DNA from: JBOIBN01 sp050739575
GTDB taxonomy: Bacteria; Pseudomonadota; Gammaproteobacteria; JAKDMP01
Direction: 5' to 3'
Assembly (NCBI GenBank): GCA_050739575.1
Contig: JBOIBN010000026.1
Span: 1-31,143, forward strand
Length of the DNA stretch: 31,143 nt
The translations under genes were made by a program, and so were the position numbers. Positions within the stretch are counted from its first letter, which is position 1. Each line of letters opens with the position of its first letter. Below the pieces are notes generated by a model, which did no database searches, was not told the DNA's origin, and worked only from the letters and a program-made list of their open reading frames with translations. This document shows, piece by piece, positions 6,167 through 13,953 of this stretch.

Positions 6167-8698
6167 ATGATTGACGCTCCGATCCATGCACCCCGCGCCC
6201 TGCCCGAGTCTCTCAAGGGTCTTGCCGAGTTGGCGCTCGATCTCGCCTGGAGCTGGAACCACGGCGCGGACTTGCTGTGGCAGCGTCTGGATCCTGATTT
6301 GTGGGAAAGCACCGGTAATCCCTGGTTGATCCTGCAAACGGTGTCCCGGCGGAGACTGGAAACACTGGCACTCGATCCCGACTTCCTGGAATTGCTCGAC
6401 GCCTGCCAAGCGGCGCGCCGGCGGCAAATCGCACGCAGCGCCTGGTATCAGGATGCGGACTGGGAACCGTTTTCGCTCGCTGCGTATTTCAGCATGGAAT
6501 TCGGCATCAGCGAGGCGTTACCGGTCTATTCGGGCGGTCTCGGCGTACTGGCCGGCGACATGCTCAAGACCGCAAGCGATCTGGGCGTGCCCATGGTCGG
6601 CGTGGGACTGCTCTATCAGAGAGGCTATTTCCGCCAAGGCATTTCCGCCGAAGGTGGGCAACTCGAGTATTTCCCTTATAACGACCCGGCAACGCTCCCG
6701 ATCGCGCCGCTACGCGACACGGCCGGCGAGTGGGTACGCCTGCGCCTGCCGCTGCCCGGGCGCATGCTTGCACTGAGGGCGTGGCAGGCTCGTGTAGGGC
6801 GGGTCAAGCTATATCTGCTCGACAGCAACGATCCGACCAACAGTCCGCGTGATCGCGGCATTACCGACGAGCTTTACGGCGGTGCGCGCGAGAATCGCCT
6901 CACCCAGGAAATTATTCTCGGAATCGGCGGTTGGCAACTGCTGGAGGCGCTCGGGCTCGGCGCACGCATTACCCTCTGTCATCTCAACGAAGGCCATGCG
7001 GCCTTCGCCGCACTCGCTCACGCGGCGGCCTTTGCCTCGCGTCACGGCACGGACTTCGAAACCGCGCTCACAGCCGTGCGCGCGGGAACCTTGTTCACGA
7101 CGCACACACCGGTTGACGCCGCATTCGACCGATTTCCCCGCACCCTCATGGCCGAGTATCTCGCGCCCTATGCACGGGGTTTCGGCGTCTCGCTCGAGCG
7201 GGTCCTCGCACTCGGCCAAGAGTCCAAGAACGATCAAGAGGGCACCTTCAACATGGCTTGGCTCGCGCTGCGCACGAGCGGAGGCGTAAATGGCGTGAGC
7301 CGGCTTCATGCGCGCGTAAGCCGACATCTGTTCGCCCCGCTTTTTGAACACATCCCGACCGCCGATGTACCCGTAGAGGCAGTCACCAACGGCGTGCATA
7401 CCCCCACTTGGGATTCGATCGAGGCCGATCGCCTGTGGGCACAGACCTGCGGCGAGGACCGTTGGCGCGGCGACATGGCGGGGACAAGTGATCATATCGT
7501 CACACTCAGCGATGAATCCATATGGCGGCTGCGCGCCGAGAACCGGCTGCGGCTGGTGAAAAATTTGTCCTTGCGAATAGCCCAGAGCCGGCGCCAACGC
7601 GGGGAGGCCAGCGGACAAGCGGATCGTTCACGCCGTTTCCTGGACCCGGATGCACTCACGATCGGGTTTGCGCGTCGCTTCACTGCTTACAAACGCCCTC
7701 TGCTGTTGCTCCAGGATCCCGAGCGGCTTATCCACCTGATCAGCCGTCACGATCGACCGATCCAGATCATCATTGCCGGCAAGGCACATCCGCACGACGA
7801 TGCCGGCCGGCAGATGATTCGCGCGTGGATGAATTTTCTGCGCCGGCCCGAAGTCCGCGGGCAGGTGGTGTTCGTGGAGGACTACGACATGGCGATCGCC
7901 ATGCAATTGGTTCAAGGCGTGGATGTCTGGCTCAACACGCCACGCCGCCCGTGGGAGGCAAGCGGCACCAGCGGCATGAAGGTGCTCGTCAACGGCGGAC
8001 TTAATCTCTCGGAACTCGACGGCTGGTGGGCCGAGGCTTATGCCGAGGACCTCGGCTGGGCGCTGGGCGACGGCAGGGAGCATGCCGACTTCGCGGCGAG
8101 CGACCGCCGCGAGGCCGAGGCGCTTTACGAGATTCTGGAAAAGCAGGTAATCCCCGAATTCTACGAACGCGACGGCCAAGGCATCCCGCGGCGCTGGGTC
8201 GCGCGCATCCGTGCCAGCATGACCAAACTTACCCCGCAATACTCCTCCAACCGGATGCTGCGGGAATATATCGAGCGTTACTACCAGCCCATGTCCGAAC
8301 GTTTTGTGCGCCGTGCCGCCGACGGCGCCGCCGGTGCCCGCAGTGCGAACGAGTGGCTCGCCCATTTGGAAAGCCACTGGCCGAAGCTGAGAATCGAGAC
8401 GCCGCGTTTCGGCACGACCGACGGTGAAATCACGGTGGAAGTTCACGCCTATCTCGACGATCTGGACCCGCAGGACCTCGCGGTCGAGCTCTACGCCGAA
8501 TCTGCGGTGCGCGGCGAAGTTCCGGAGCGGATCACCCTCACACGCCGTGAGCTTCTGGTCGGCAGCGCTTCAGGCTATCGTTACGAGGCGCGTCTCGCGG
8601 CGGGGCGGCCGCTGGAAGAGTACACCCTGCGGGTACGGCCGAATCACCCTGGGGTCCTGTGGCCGCTGGAGTGCTCCAGGGTTCTCTGGCAGCGCTGA
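6167..8698 (+). CDS. glgP: alpha-glucan phosphorylase GlgP (GT35)
   Basis: Releases glucose 1-phosphate from the ends of glycogen or maltodextrin using phosphate and pyridoxal phosphate. It is the shorter prokaryotic type (843 aa). An N-terminal region with LAWSWNHGADLLW leads into YFSMEFGISEALPVYSGGLGVLAGD, the hallmark opening of this subgroup. NEGHAAF and VTNGVHTPTW follow. The PLP-binding lysine lies in EASGTSGMKVLVNGG (K605). The C-terminal about 130 residues form an extra beta-rich tail. I chose the ATG at 6167 (MIDAPIHAPRALPESL) because it matches the family N-terminus; a TTG at 6134 would add 11 residues. Neither has a clear ribosome site. No other glycogen genes are adjacent, so it is a single-gene unit bounded downstream by the terminator at 8846-8880. 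Confidence 0.95.
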   Translation: MIDAPIHAPRALPESLKGLAELALDLAWSWNHGADLLWQRLDPDLWESTGNPWLILQTVSRRRLETLALDPDFLELLDACQAARRRQIARSAWYQDADWEPFSLAAYFSMEFGISEALPVYSGGLGVLAGDMLKTASDLGVPMVGVGLLYQRGYFRQGISAEGGQLEYFPYNDPATLPIAPLRDTAGEWVRLRLPLPGRMLALRAWQARVGRVKLYLLDSNDPTNSPRDRGITDELYGGARENRLTQEIILGIGGWQLLEALGLGARITLCHLNEGHAAFAALAHAAAFASRHGTDFETALTAVRAGTLFTTHTPVDAAFDRFPRTLMAEYLAPYARGFGVSLERVLALGQESKNDQEGTFNMAWLALRTSGGVNGVSRLHARVSRHLFAPLFEHIPTADVPVEAVTNGVHTPTWDSIEADRLWAQTCGEDRWRGDMAGTSDHIVTLSDESIWRLRAENRLRLVKNLSLRIAQSRRQRGEASGQADRSRRFLDPDALTIGFARRFTAYKRPLLLLQDPERLIHLISRHDRPIQIIIAGKAHPHDDAGRQMIRAWMNFLRRPEVRGQVVFVEDYDMAIAMQLVQGVDVWLNTPRRPWEASGTSGMKVLVNGGLNLSELDGWWAEAYAEDLGWALGDGREHADFAASDRREAEALYEILEKQVIPEFYERDGQGIPRRWVARIRASMTKLTPQYSSNRMLREYIERYYQPMSERFVRRAADGAAGARSANEWLAHLESHWPKLRIETPRFGTTDGEITVEVHAYLDDLDPQDLAVELYAESAVRGEVPERITLTRRELLVGSASGYRYEARLAAGRPLEEYTLRVRPNHPGVLWPLECSRVLWQR

Positions 8699-8727
8699 CG
8701 GGCTTCTGAACCGCCTCCGGAAACTAC

Positions 8728-8756
8728 TGGGAACTTTTCCGGAACTGCGGTATCCT
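8728..8756 (+). promoter_or_regulatory. weak sigma-70-like promoter candidate for the small RNA
   Basis: TATCCT at 8751-8756 (four of six consensus bases) with TGGGAA (three of six) 17 bp upstream at 8728-8733. On its own this is weak. It gains weight because a start about 7 bp downstream (near 8763) falls exactly at the foot of the first perfect hairpin of the element that follows. Confidence 0.35.
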
Positions 8757-8762
8757 ATTCCC

Positions 8763-8880
8763 CGAACGCTGCCTCCACGCAGCGTTCATTTCCGCTCTCC
8801 CCCTCCCTGAGCGGAAACCCGGCAACCCCAAGCCGGAAAAGGACTGGCCCGGCGTCTGCAAAGACGTCGGGCCTTTTTTT
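8763..8880 (+). ncRNA. candidate small RNA with three C-rich hairpin loops and a terminator
   Basis: About 118 bases made almost entirely of stacked hairpins. Hairpin 1: perfect 9-bp stem 8764-8772/8779-8787, loop CUCCAC. Hairpin 2: perfect 9-bp stem 8789-8797/8809-8817, loop UCCCCCUCCCU. Hairpin 3: 5-bp GC stem 8819-8823/8832-8836, loop AACCCCAA. Single bases separate the hairpins. A linker AAAAGGACU precedes the terminator. CCUCC, complementary to the Shine-Dalgarno core, occurs at loop 1 (with its closing base) and in loop 2. This layout resembles known C-rich-loop sRNAs such as sX13 of Xanthomonas and the CCUCCUCCC-type sRNAs of Rhodobacter, which pair with G-rich ribosome sites. It could be an independent transcript or a 3'-UTR product of glgP. 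The structure is read directly; the function is inferred. Confidence 0.6.
8846..8880 (+). terminator. strong rho-independent terminator with GCAA tetraloop
   Basis: 12-bp stem with arms 8846-8857 and 8862-8873 (one G-U pair), capped by the GNRA-type loop GCAA, followed by seven T residues (8874-8880). It ends the transcript carrying glgP and/or the small RNA, just before the convergent waaF stop. Confidence 0.92.
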
Positions 8881-8887
8881 AATCCCC

Positions 8888-9919
8888 TCAAACCGCAGAG
8901 CGAGCCGGTGCCCCGATTTGCCTGTTAACGGCGGCGTATACCCCGCCTACGCCGATCGCGCGCAGGCAATTGAGGTGTCCCAACGGGCACTCGCGCGCAA
9001 AACAGGGGCTGCACGGCAGGGCCAAGTAGATGACTTCCGCTCGCTCGCTCGCAGGCGGCGTATAGCACGGGCTCGAAGAGCCATAAATGGCCACCAGCGG
9101 GGTACCGACGGCGGCTGCGACGTGCATGAGCCCGGAATCGTTGACCACAGCCGCCGTGGCCGCGGCAAGGACATCCACCGCCTCAATCAGGCTCGTCTCC
9201 CCGGCCAGGTTGCGCACGTCGGAGACGCGGGCACGGATGGCCTCGCCGAGCGGGCGCTCGCGTACACTCCCGAGCACCCACACGGGCTGACCTTCGGCGA
9301 TCAGACGTGCCGCTAACTCCGTGAAATACGCGATCGGCCAGCGCTTGGCCGGACCGTATTCCGCGCCGGGTGCGAGCGCGACCGCACCGGCCTCAGCGCG
9401 CAAACCGAGACGCGTGAGGGTTGCCGTCCTCGCTGCGACGTCGCTCAGCAGTTCGGGGCGCGGCAACGAGGCAGGTAATTCCGCTCCGGGTGTAAACGCA
9501 AGCGCCGCATAACGTTCAGCGACGGCGTGGTGTGACGGGTTCACGCGGCGCATGTCGTTCAGGAGCCCGTAACGCGCCTCGCCACGATAGCCAGTGCGCA
9601 CGGGAATACGCGCAAGCCAGGGCAGGAGCGCCGCCTTGGCCGAACGCGGTAACACATAGGCTTGGGTGTAACCGTTCTTGCGCAGTTCGCGAGCGAGGCG
9701 CCGGCGTGCGCCGAAGGCCAGTTCACCGTGACCGCCGGGTATTTCGATCGCGGTGGTGACCTCCGCCATCCGTTCGGCAAGAGGCAACACCCAGGCTGGC
9801 GCGAGAAGATCGATGCTTGTTTCGGGCTCCGCCTGCCTGAGCAGCTTCAGCAGCGTGTCGGCCATCACCAGATCGCCGATCCAGTTCGGGCCGGCGATTA
9901 GAATCCGCTTGGGGCTCAT
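8888..9919 (-). CDS. waaF: ADP-heptose--LPS heptosyltransferase II (WaaF)
   Basis: Adds the second L-glycero-D-manno-heptose to the inner core of lipopolysaccharide at the cytoplasmic face of the inner membrane. A GT-B fold glycosyltransferase of family GT9, 343 aa. It opens with ILIAGPNWIGDLVMADTLLKLL, has the APGAEYGPAKRWP motif of the nucleotide-sugar site, NDSGLMHVAAAVGTPLVAIYGSSSP, and near the C-terminus the WaaF-typical CSPCFARECPLGHLNCL cysteine cluster. Its ATG overlaps the hldD stop by one base (TGATG), so it is translationally coupled to the gene that makes its ADP-heptose donor. It is the last gene of the glnE operon. Confidence 0.96.
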   Translation of the reverse strand: MSPKRILIAGPNWIGDLVMADTLLKLLRQAEPETSIDLLAPAWVLPLAERMAEVTTAIEIPGGHGELAFGARRRLARELRKNGYTQAYVLPRSAKAALLPWLARIPVRTGYRGEARYGLLNDMRRVNPSHHAVAERYAALAFTPGAELPASLPRPELLSDVAARTATLTRLGLRAEAGAVALAPGAEYGPAKRWPIAYFTELAARLIAEGQPVWVLGSVRERPLGEAIRARVSDVRNLAGETSLIEAVDVLAAATAAVVNDSGLMHVAAAVGTPLVAIYGSSSPCYTPPASERAEVIYLALPCSPCFARECPLGHLNCLRAIGVGGVYAAVNRQIGAPARSAV

Positions 9920-10860
9920 CAGTCTCCGAGCCGGGCAAGATACTCGGCGACGCCCATTTCCACGGGTCGAAAAGCAACGTCACAACCGGTTGCGCGCAGC
10001 CGACCGAGATCGGCCTCGGTGAAGCTCTGATAACGACCGCGAAGATCGTCGGGAAACGGAATGTATTCGATATCGCCGCGGCCGTGATGGGCAATGGCCA
10101 CATGCGCGACGTCGTTGAAGCTTTGACTGCGCCCGGTGCCCACGTTGTACACACCGGATCGTCCAATGCACTCAAGAAACCACATGTTTACCGCAACGAC
10201 GTCGTCCACGTAAACGAAGTCGCGACGCTGCTCGCCGTCCCCATAACCGCCGCTGCCGGCAAACAAGCGGCAGCGGCCGCTCTCGACGAGCTGGCGGTGG
10301 AAGTGCCAGGCAACGCTCGCCATCCGCCCCTTGTGCGTCTCGCGTGGCCCGTACACGTTGAAATAGCGGAACCCTGCGACCGGTGAACGCACCTCCGGCT
10401 GGCGACGGCGCACATAGCGATCGAAGAGTGTTTTGGAGTAGCCGTACAGATTAATCGGCGCCTCGTTTGCGGGATCTTCAGCAAAGCTCGTGCCCGCGCC
10501 GTAAACCGCGGCGGAGGATGCGTAGTAAAAGGGGATACCGCGTGCGGCGGCGAACTCGAACAATATCCGCGAATAGCGGTAATTGATGTCCATCATGTAA
10601 CGTCCGTTCCACTCGGTCGTGTCGGAGCAGGCACCCTGATGAAAAACCGCCTCGATGCGGCCCGCAATTCCGCCCGATTCAACGGCGGTAAGGAAACGTT
10701 CGTAATCTTCGTAGTCATGGATCGCGGCGTTGCCAATGTTCGCGAACTTGTGCCCGTCTGCCAGGTCGTCCACGACCAAGATGTCGGAGATGCCGCGGGT
10801 ATTCAGCGCATGAACGAGGTTGGATCCGATGAAACCCGCCCCGCCCGTAACGATAATCAC
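9919..10860 (-). CDS. hldD: ADP-L-glycero-D-manno-heptose 6-epimerase (HldD)
   Basis: Converts ADP-D-glycero-D-manno-heptose to the L-glycero form, the donor used by WaaF. An extended short-chain dehydrogenase of 313 aa with N-terminal NAD(P)-binding GGAGFIGSNL (6-15). HQGACSDTTEWNG near 74-86 is characteristic of HldD. The YxxxK pair is Y139/K143 within LYGYSKTLFD, and FRYFNVYGPRE follows. The start is GTG (10858-10860), which overlaps the stop of the upstream zinc-finger gene in a GTGA. That coupling decides the start and matches the family N-terminus (MIIVTGGAGFIGSN). Confidence 0.97.
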   Translation of the reverse strand: MIIVTGGAGFIGSNLVHALNTRGISDILVVDDLADGHKFANIGNAAIHDYEDYERFLTAVESGGIAGRIEAVFHQGACSDTTEWNGRYMMDINYRYSRILFEFAAARGIPFYYASSAAVYGAGTSFAEDPANEAPINLYGYSKTLFDRYVRRRQPEVRSPVAGFRYFNVYGPRETHKGRMASVAWHFHRQLVESGRCRLFAGSGGYGDGEQRRDFVYVDDVVAVNMWFLECIGRSGVYNVGTGRSQSFNDVAHVAIAHHGRGDIEYIPFPDDLRGRYQSFTEADLGRLRATGCDVAFRPVEMGVAEYLARLGD

Positions 10861-11099
10861 GCTGCGGGATTTCCCGTGACGCCCTCGCCCGGATCCAGCC
10901 GGAACCGAGTGCTGCAGTAGGGGCAGATGGCCTCATCGCCCGCTTTTTTCAGAGGAATGTAAACCTGCGGGTGTGAATTCCACAGGCTCATCGAGGGCAG
11001 TGGGCAGTGTACCGGCAACTCGTCCGTAGCCACGCCGATGCTGCGGGTATCGTTCGGTGTATGGGTGCGCTTGGGGTTGGGGCCTGGGTACATCGACAT
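10857..11099 (-). CDS. small CHCC-type zinc-finger protein (80 aa)
   Basis: A short protein of the zf-CHCC family (related to the NDUFS6 zinc domain). Predicted ligands are C32, H43, C59 and C62, in the arrangement C-x10-H-x15-C-x2-C, inside HCPLPSMSLWNSHPQVYIPL and EAICPYCSTRFRL. The cellular role of the bacterial family is not settled. Two candidate starts exist, ATG at 11099 (MSMYPGPNP) and ATG at 11093 (MYPGPNP); neither has a good ribosome site. The stop overlaps the hldD GTG start and the gene begins 23 bp after glnE, so it is an internal operon gene. In pseudomonads I recall a similar glnE - ilvE - zinc-finger - waaF neighbourhood; ilvE is absent here. Confidence 0.85.
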   Translation of the reverse strand: MSMYPGPNPKRTHTPNDTRSIGVATDELPVHCPLPSMSLWNSHPQVYIPLKKAGDEAICPYCSTRFRLDPGEGVTGNPAA

Positions 11100-11122
11100 G
11101 CTGACGTTTAACCGAACGATAA

Positions 11123-13825
11123 TTATACTGACGTATCGCCGAACTCGGCCCGCCACAGTTCTGCGATCCGCTCGCGAGCCCGAGCTTCGATCTCGTCGCC
11201 GCCGGCAAGCCCGAGAACCCGCTGGCTGAGAGCCGCCCGAAGCTCGCCTAGAGCAGTTGCAAGCGTCCCGGCTTGTGGCATCCCTGCACACCGGGACAAT
11301 TCCGCAAGCTGGACTGCGAGCCGGGTGGAACGCAGCGCGCTCGGACAGCGCGCAGCACCGGCAAGCAACCAGTAGGCGGCAAGAAATTCACCATCGAGCA
11401 ACGCCGCACCGCTTTCGCCCCGGCGCGGGCCGAGCGCAGCCACGCGGGCGCGCATGGATACGATTTCGCTCGCGAGATCCTGCGCTTCCACCGGCTGGGT
11501 CAATTGGCGCGAACGCTCGCCGTGGAAACTTCTCGCAAGTGCCGGTGAACCGGCCACGGGACGCGCCCGCAGCAACGCCTGCCGCTCCCACGGCCGGGCC
11601 GCCTCACGCTGATAACGGCACCAGGCAGCGTAGCTTGAAAGCAGCAGCCCGGCCGTGCCTTCCGGCCTTAGGCGTGTATCCACGCTGTACAGACTGCCCG
11701 CAGCCGTAGGCTGCGAAAGCAGTGTAATCGTGCGTTGCGCGAGCCGGGCAAGATAGGTTTCGGCGGCAAGCCCGTCTGCGGCGGCCGCCGCCTTCATCCG
11801 GTACACGAAAACCAGATCGAGATCGGAGCCGAAACCGAGTTCACAGCTGCCGAGCTTGCCGTAGCCCAGAGCGAGCAGTTCGAAGGAGAGGGCGCCGTGA
11901 CGCTTGCGCATGCTTCGGGCGGCGAAACCGAGACTCGCGCGGAACGAGAGTTCCGCGAGCAACGACAGGGAAAGTTCGATCTCTTCAGGCGCAAGGCTCG
12001 CGTCAAGCAGCGCAACGGCGAGCTTCAGCCGTTGCGTCTCATTGATCTCACGCAAACGTTCGGAAGCGAGATCCGCATCGTCGAACCTGGCGATTGCAGC
12101 CATTTCGCGGACAAGCCGCTGCCGACCGACTGCTGCGGTCAGGCGCGCATCGAGCAATTCGTCCAGTGCGGCGGGAGTGGCGGCGAGGCGCCGTGCGATC
12201 CAGTCGCTTGCGCCTACGACCTCGATCAACCGGCGGCGCGCCGCCGGCCGCTCCACGAGCAGCGCAAGATAAGCACTGCGGCGCACGAACGCGCCGAGGA
12301 GACGGAGCAAGCGTACCAACACCTGCTCGGAATCGGGAAACATTGCCGCCTCGCGCAATAGTTCCGGCATCACGCGGTCAAGAGCCAGGCGCCCGCGGGC
12401 GCTCATCAGGCGTACGGCGCGCGAAGCCTTGAAGAACGCAAGCGCCTCCGTGACCGCTTCAGGATTTCGAAACCCGGCTTCGGCGGCTAGCTCGCATGCC
12501 GCCGGTTCCCGCGCAGTGCTCCACAAGCGGACGAGCGGTCCGCGGGCGCTACCGGTGACGGGCGCGCCGAAAATGCCCTCGAAGATTTGCTGCACGCGGG
12601 TCTGGTGCCCGCTAAGCTCGCCGACAAATCCGGACCAATCCTGATACCCGAGACTGGCGGCGAGCCGCGCGCATCGCTCGCCATCCTCGGGCAGATGATG
12701 TGACGGGCTCAGGTTTTCCACCTGCAGCCGATTTTCCACCCGGCGCAAAAAGTAATAGGCCGCCGCGAGAGTCTCGCCTTCGGAGCGCGACAGAAGCTCC
12801 AGCCGCACCACTGCGGCCAGTGCGGCAGCCAGGCTCGGTCCGGCTAATGCGCTTGTCCGCCCGCCGCGTACCAACTGAAAGGCCTGGATCACGAATTCGA
12901 TTTCGCGGATGCCTCCCGGCCCGCGTTTGATGTCCTGCGCGCTTGCGCCCGCCGCCTCGGCGATCTGGCGCTTCATCTCGCGCAGCGCATCGATCGCGTG
13001 GTAATCGAGGTAGCGGCGATAAACAAACGGGCGCAGCCGTCGGAGAAATTCGCGTCCCGCGCCGCGCGCACCCGCAACCGGCCGTGCCTTGACCCAGGCG
13101 TAGCGTTCCCATTCGCGGCCGTGGTTCTGAAAATAGGCTTCCATGGCGGAGAGACTCATCGCCAAAGGTCCCGACTGCCCGAACGGGCGCAAGCGTAAAT
13201 CGATGCGAAATCCACCTTCGAGGCGGGCGAGAAAGCGGCGCGCCCGCCGATCCCATTCCTGTTCTCCGTGCTCGTCGTCCGTCGCGACGCGACCGAGCAC
13301 CAGATCCAGATCGGAGTAGAAATTAAGTTCGCGCCCGCCGAGCTTGCCCAATGCGAAAACGACGAACCCCCCGAGAGATTCGGATTCTTCCGCCAATGCC
13401 CGAACGAGCACAGCTTCGGCGAGTACACTCGCGGCAAGGAGGCTCGCACGCACTGTCATCAGGCCCGTTAATTCGCGTAGCGCGATAAGCACGAGTACCT
13501 GTTGGGTGCCGATGGCCAATGTCGGGGCAACGTCAAGCACGCGCGCGATATCGCTGCGCTTGATAGGCTGCTTTGCCTCTTGCAGCACGGCGGCGGCTGT
13601 CTCGCGATCAGTTCGCGTCAGAACTCCGTGGAGATAATCGCTGTAACCCAAAGCCCGCGCCAGTGCGCCGGCTGATCCAAGCTCCAGATCCGACAGGCCG
13701 AGGCGGACAAGTCGCTCGCGGCCGCGTGCCGTGAGCGCTGCTATTTCGTCCACGTCCGCTCCAGCCGCAACCGGCACGCGTAGAATCGTAGGTGTCTCAT
13801 CGGGACTCTGCCCTGTTCCTCGCAC
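11123..13825 (-). CDS. glnE: bifunctional glutamine synthetase adenylyltransferase / adenylyl-removing enzyme GlnE
   Basis: Adds and removes AMP on the regulatory tyrosine of glutamine synthetase under control of the PII protein. The 900 residues hold two nucleotidyltransferase halves. The N-terminal de-adenylylating half has GKLGGRELNFYSDLDLVL near 160-177. The C-terminal adenylylating half has GYGKLGSCELGFGSDLDLVFVY near 650-672. Both retain the paired catalytic aspartates (SDLDL). KRGPGGIREIEFVIQAFQL is the conserved motif following the first domain. Length is slightly below E. coli (946). The start used is GTG at 13825; no Shine-Dalgarno is evident and no ATG lies near, so the N-terminus is uncertain by some tens of residues. 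It heads the operon glnE - zinc finger - hldD - waaF. Its substrate gene glnA lies about 9 kb away. Confidence 0.96.
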   Translation of the reverse strand: MRGTGQSPDETPTILRVPVAAGADVDEIAALTARGRERLVRLGLSDLELGSAGALARALGYSDYLHGVLTRTDRETAAAVLQEAKQPIKRSDIARVLDVAPTLAIGTQQVLVLIALRELTGLMTVRASLLAASVLAEAVLVRALAEESESLGGFVVFALGKLGGRELNFYSDLDLVLGRVATDDEHGEQEWDRRARRFLARLEGGFRIDLRLRPFGQSGPLAMSLSAMEAYFQNHGREWERYAWVKARPVAGARGAGREFLRRLRPFVYRRYLDYHAIDALREMKRQIAEAAGASAQDIKRGPGGIREIEFVIQAFQLVRGGRTSALAGPSLAAALAAVVRLELLSRSEGETLAAAYYFLRRVENRLQVENLSPSHHLPEDGERCARLAASLGYQDWSGFVGELSGHQTRVQQIFEGIFGAPVTGSARGPLVRLWSTAREPAACELAAEAGFRNPEAVTEALAFFKASRAVRLMSARGRLALDRVMPELLREAAMFPDSEQVLVRLLRLLGAFVRRSAYLALLVERPAARRRLIEVVGASDWIARRLAATPAALDELLDARLTAAVGRQRLVREMAAIARFDDADLASERLREINETQRLKLAVALLDASLAPEEIELSLSLLAELSFRASLGFAARSMRKRHGALSFELLALGYGKLGSCELGFGSDLDLVFVYRMKAAAAADGLAAETYLARLAQRTITLLSQPTAAGSLYSVDTRLRPEGTAGLLLSSYAAWCRYQREAARPWERQALLRARPVAGSPALARSFHGERSRQLTQPVEAQDLASEIVSMRARVAALGPRRGESGAALLDGEFLAAYWLLAGAARCPSALRSTRLAVQLAELSRCAGMPQAGTLATALGELRAALSQRVLGLAGGDEIEARARERIAELWRAEFGDTSV

Positions 13826-13898
13826 TTACGGAGTTCTGGGTGCACCCACACTCGATAGCCTGCGCTGCCCTCAACATAATCTCGTTCATCTGTGGACC

Positions 13899-13953
13899 GA
13901 CTGACGGACAGCTGGAAAGCTGATATGAACGCTATGTTTTTCAACCGTCAGTC
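13899..13953. repeat. 9-bp perfect inverted repeat at the nuclease stop / glnE upstream
   Basis: Arms GACTGACGG (13899-13907) and its complement CCGTCAGTC (13945-13953), 37 bp apart. The right arm overlaps the TGA stop of the upstream nuclease gene. A nested 5-bp hairpin CAGCT-GGAA-AGCTG (13909-13922) lies inside. No T run follows on either strand, so it is not a classic intrinsic terminator. It could be an operator for glnE, an RNA structure, or chance. Confidence 0.4.

Noticed and set aside
8740..8880. Reading the hairpin cluster on the minus strand as an RsmY/CsrB-type RNA with GGA loops
   Set aside because: The minus-strand loops do contain GGA, but the T-tract terminator and the possible -10 box fit only the plus strand, and no terminator exists in the minus direction before glgP.
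13800..13890. A short minus-strand frame of about 30 codons beginning MNEIMLRAAQ upstream of glnE
   Set aside because: No ribosome site, overlaps the glnE start, and has no support beyond chance.
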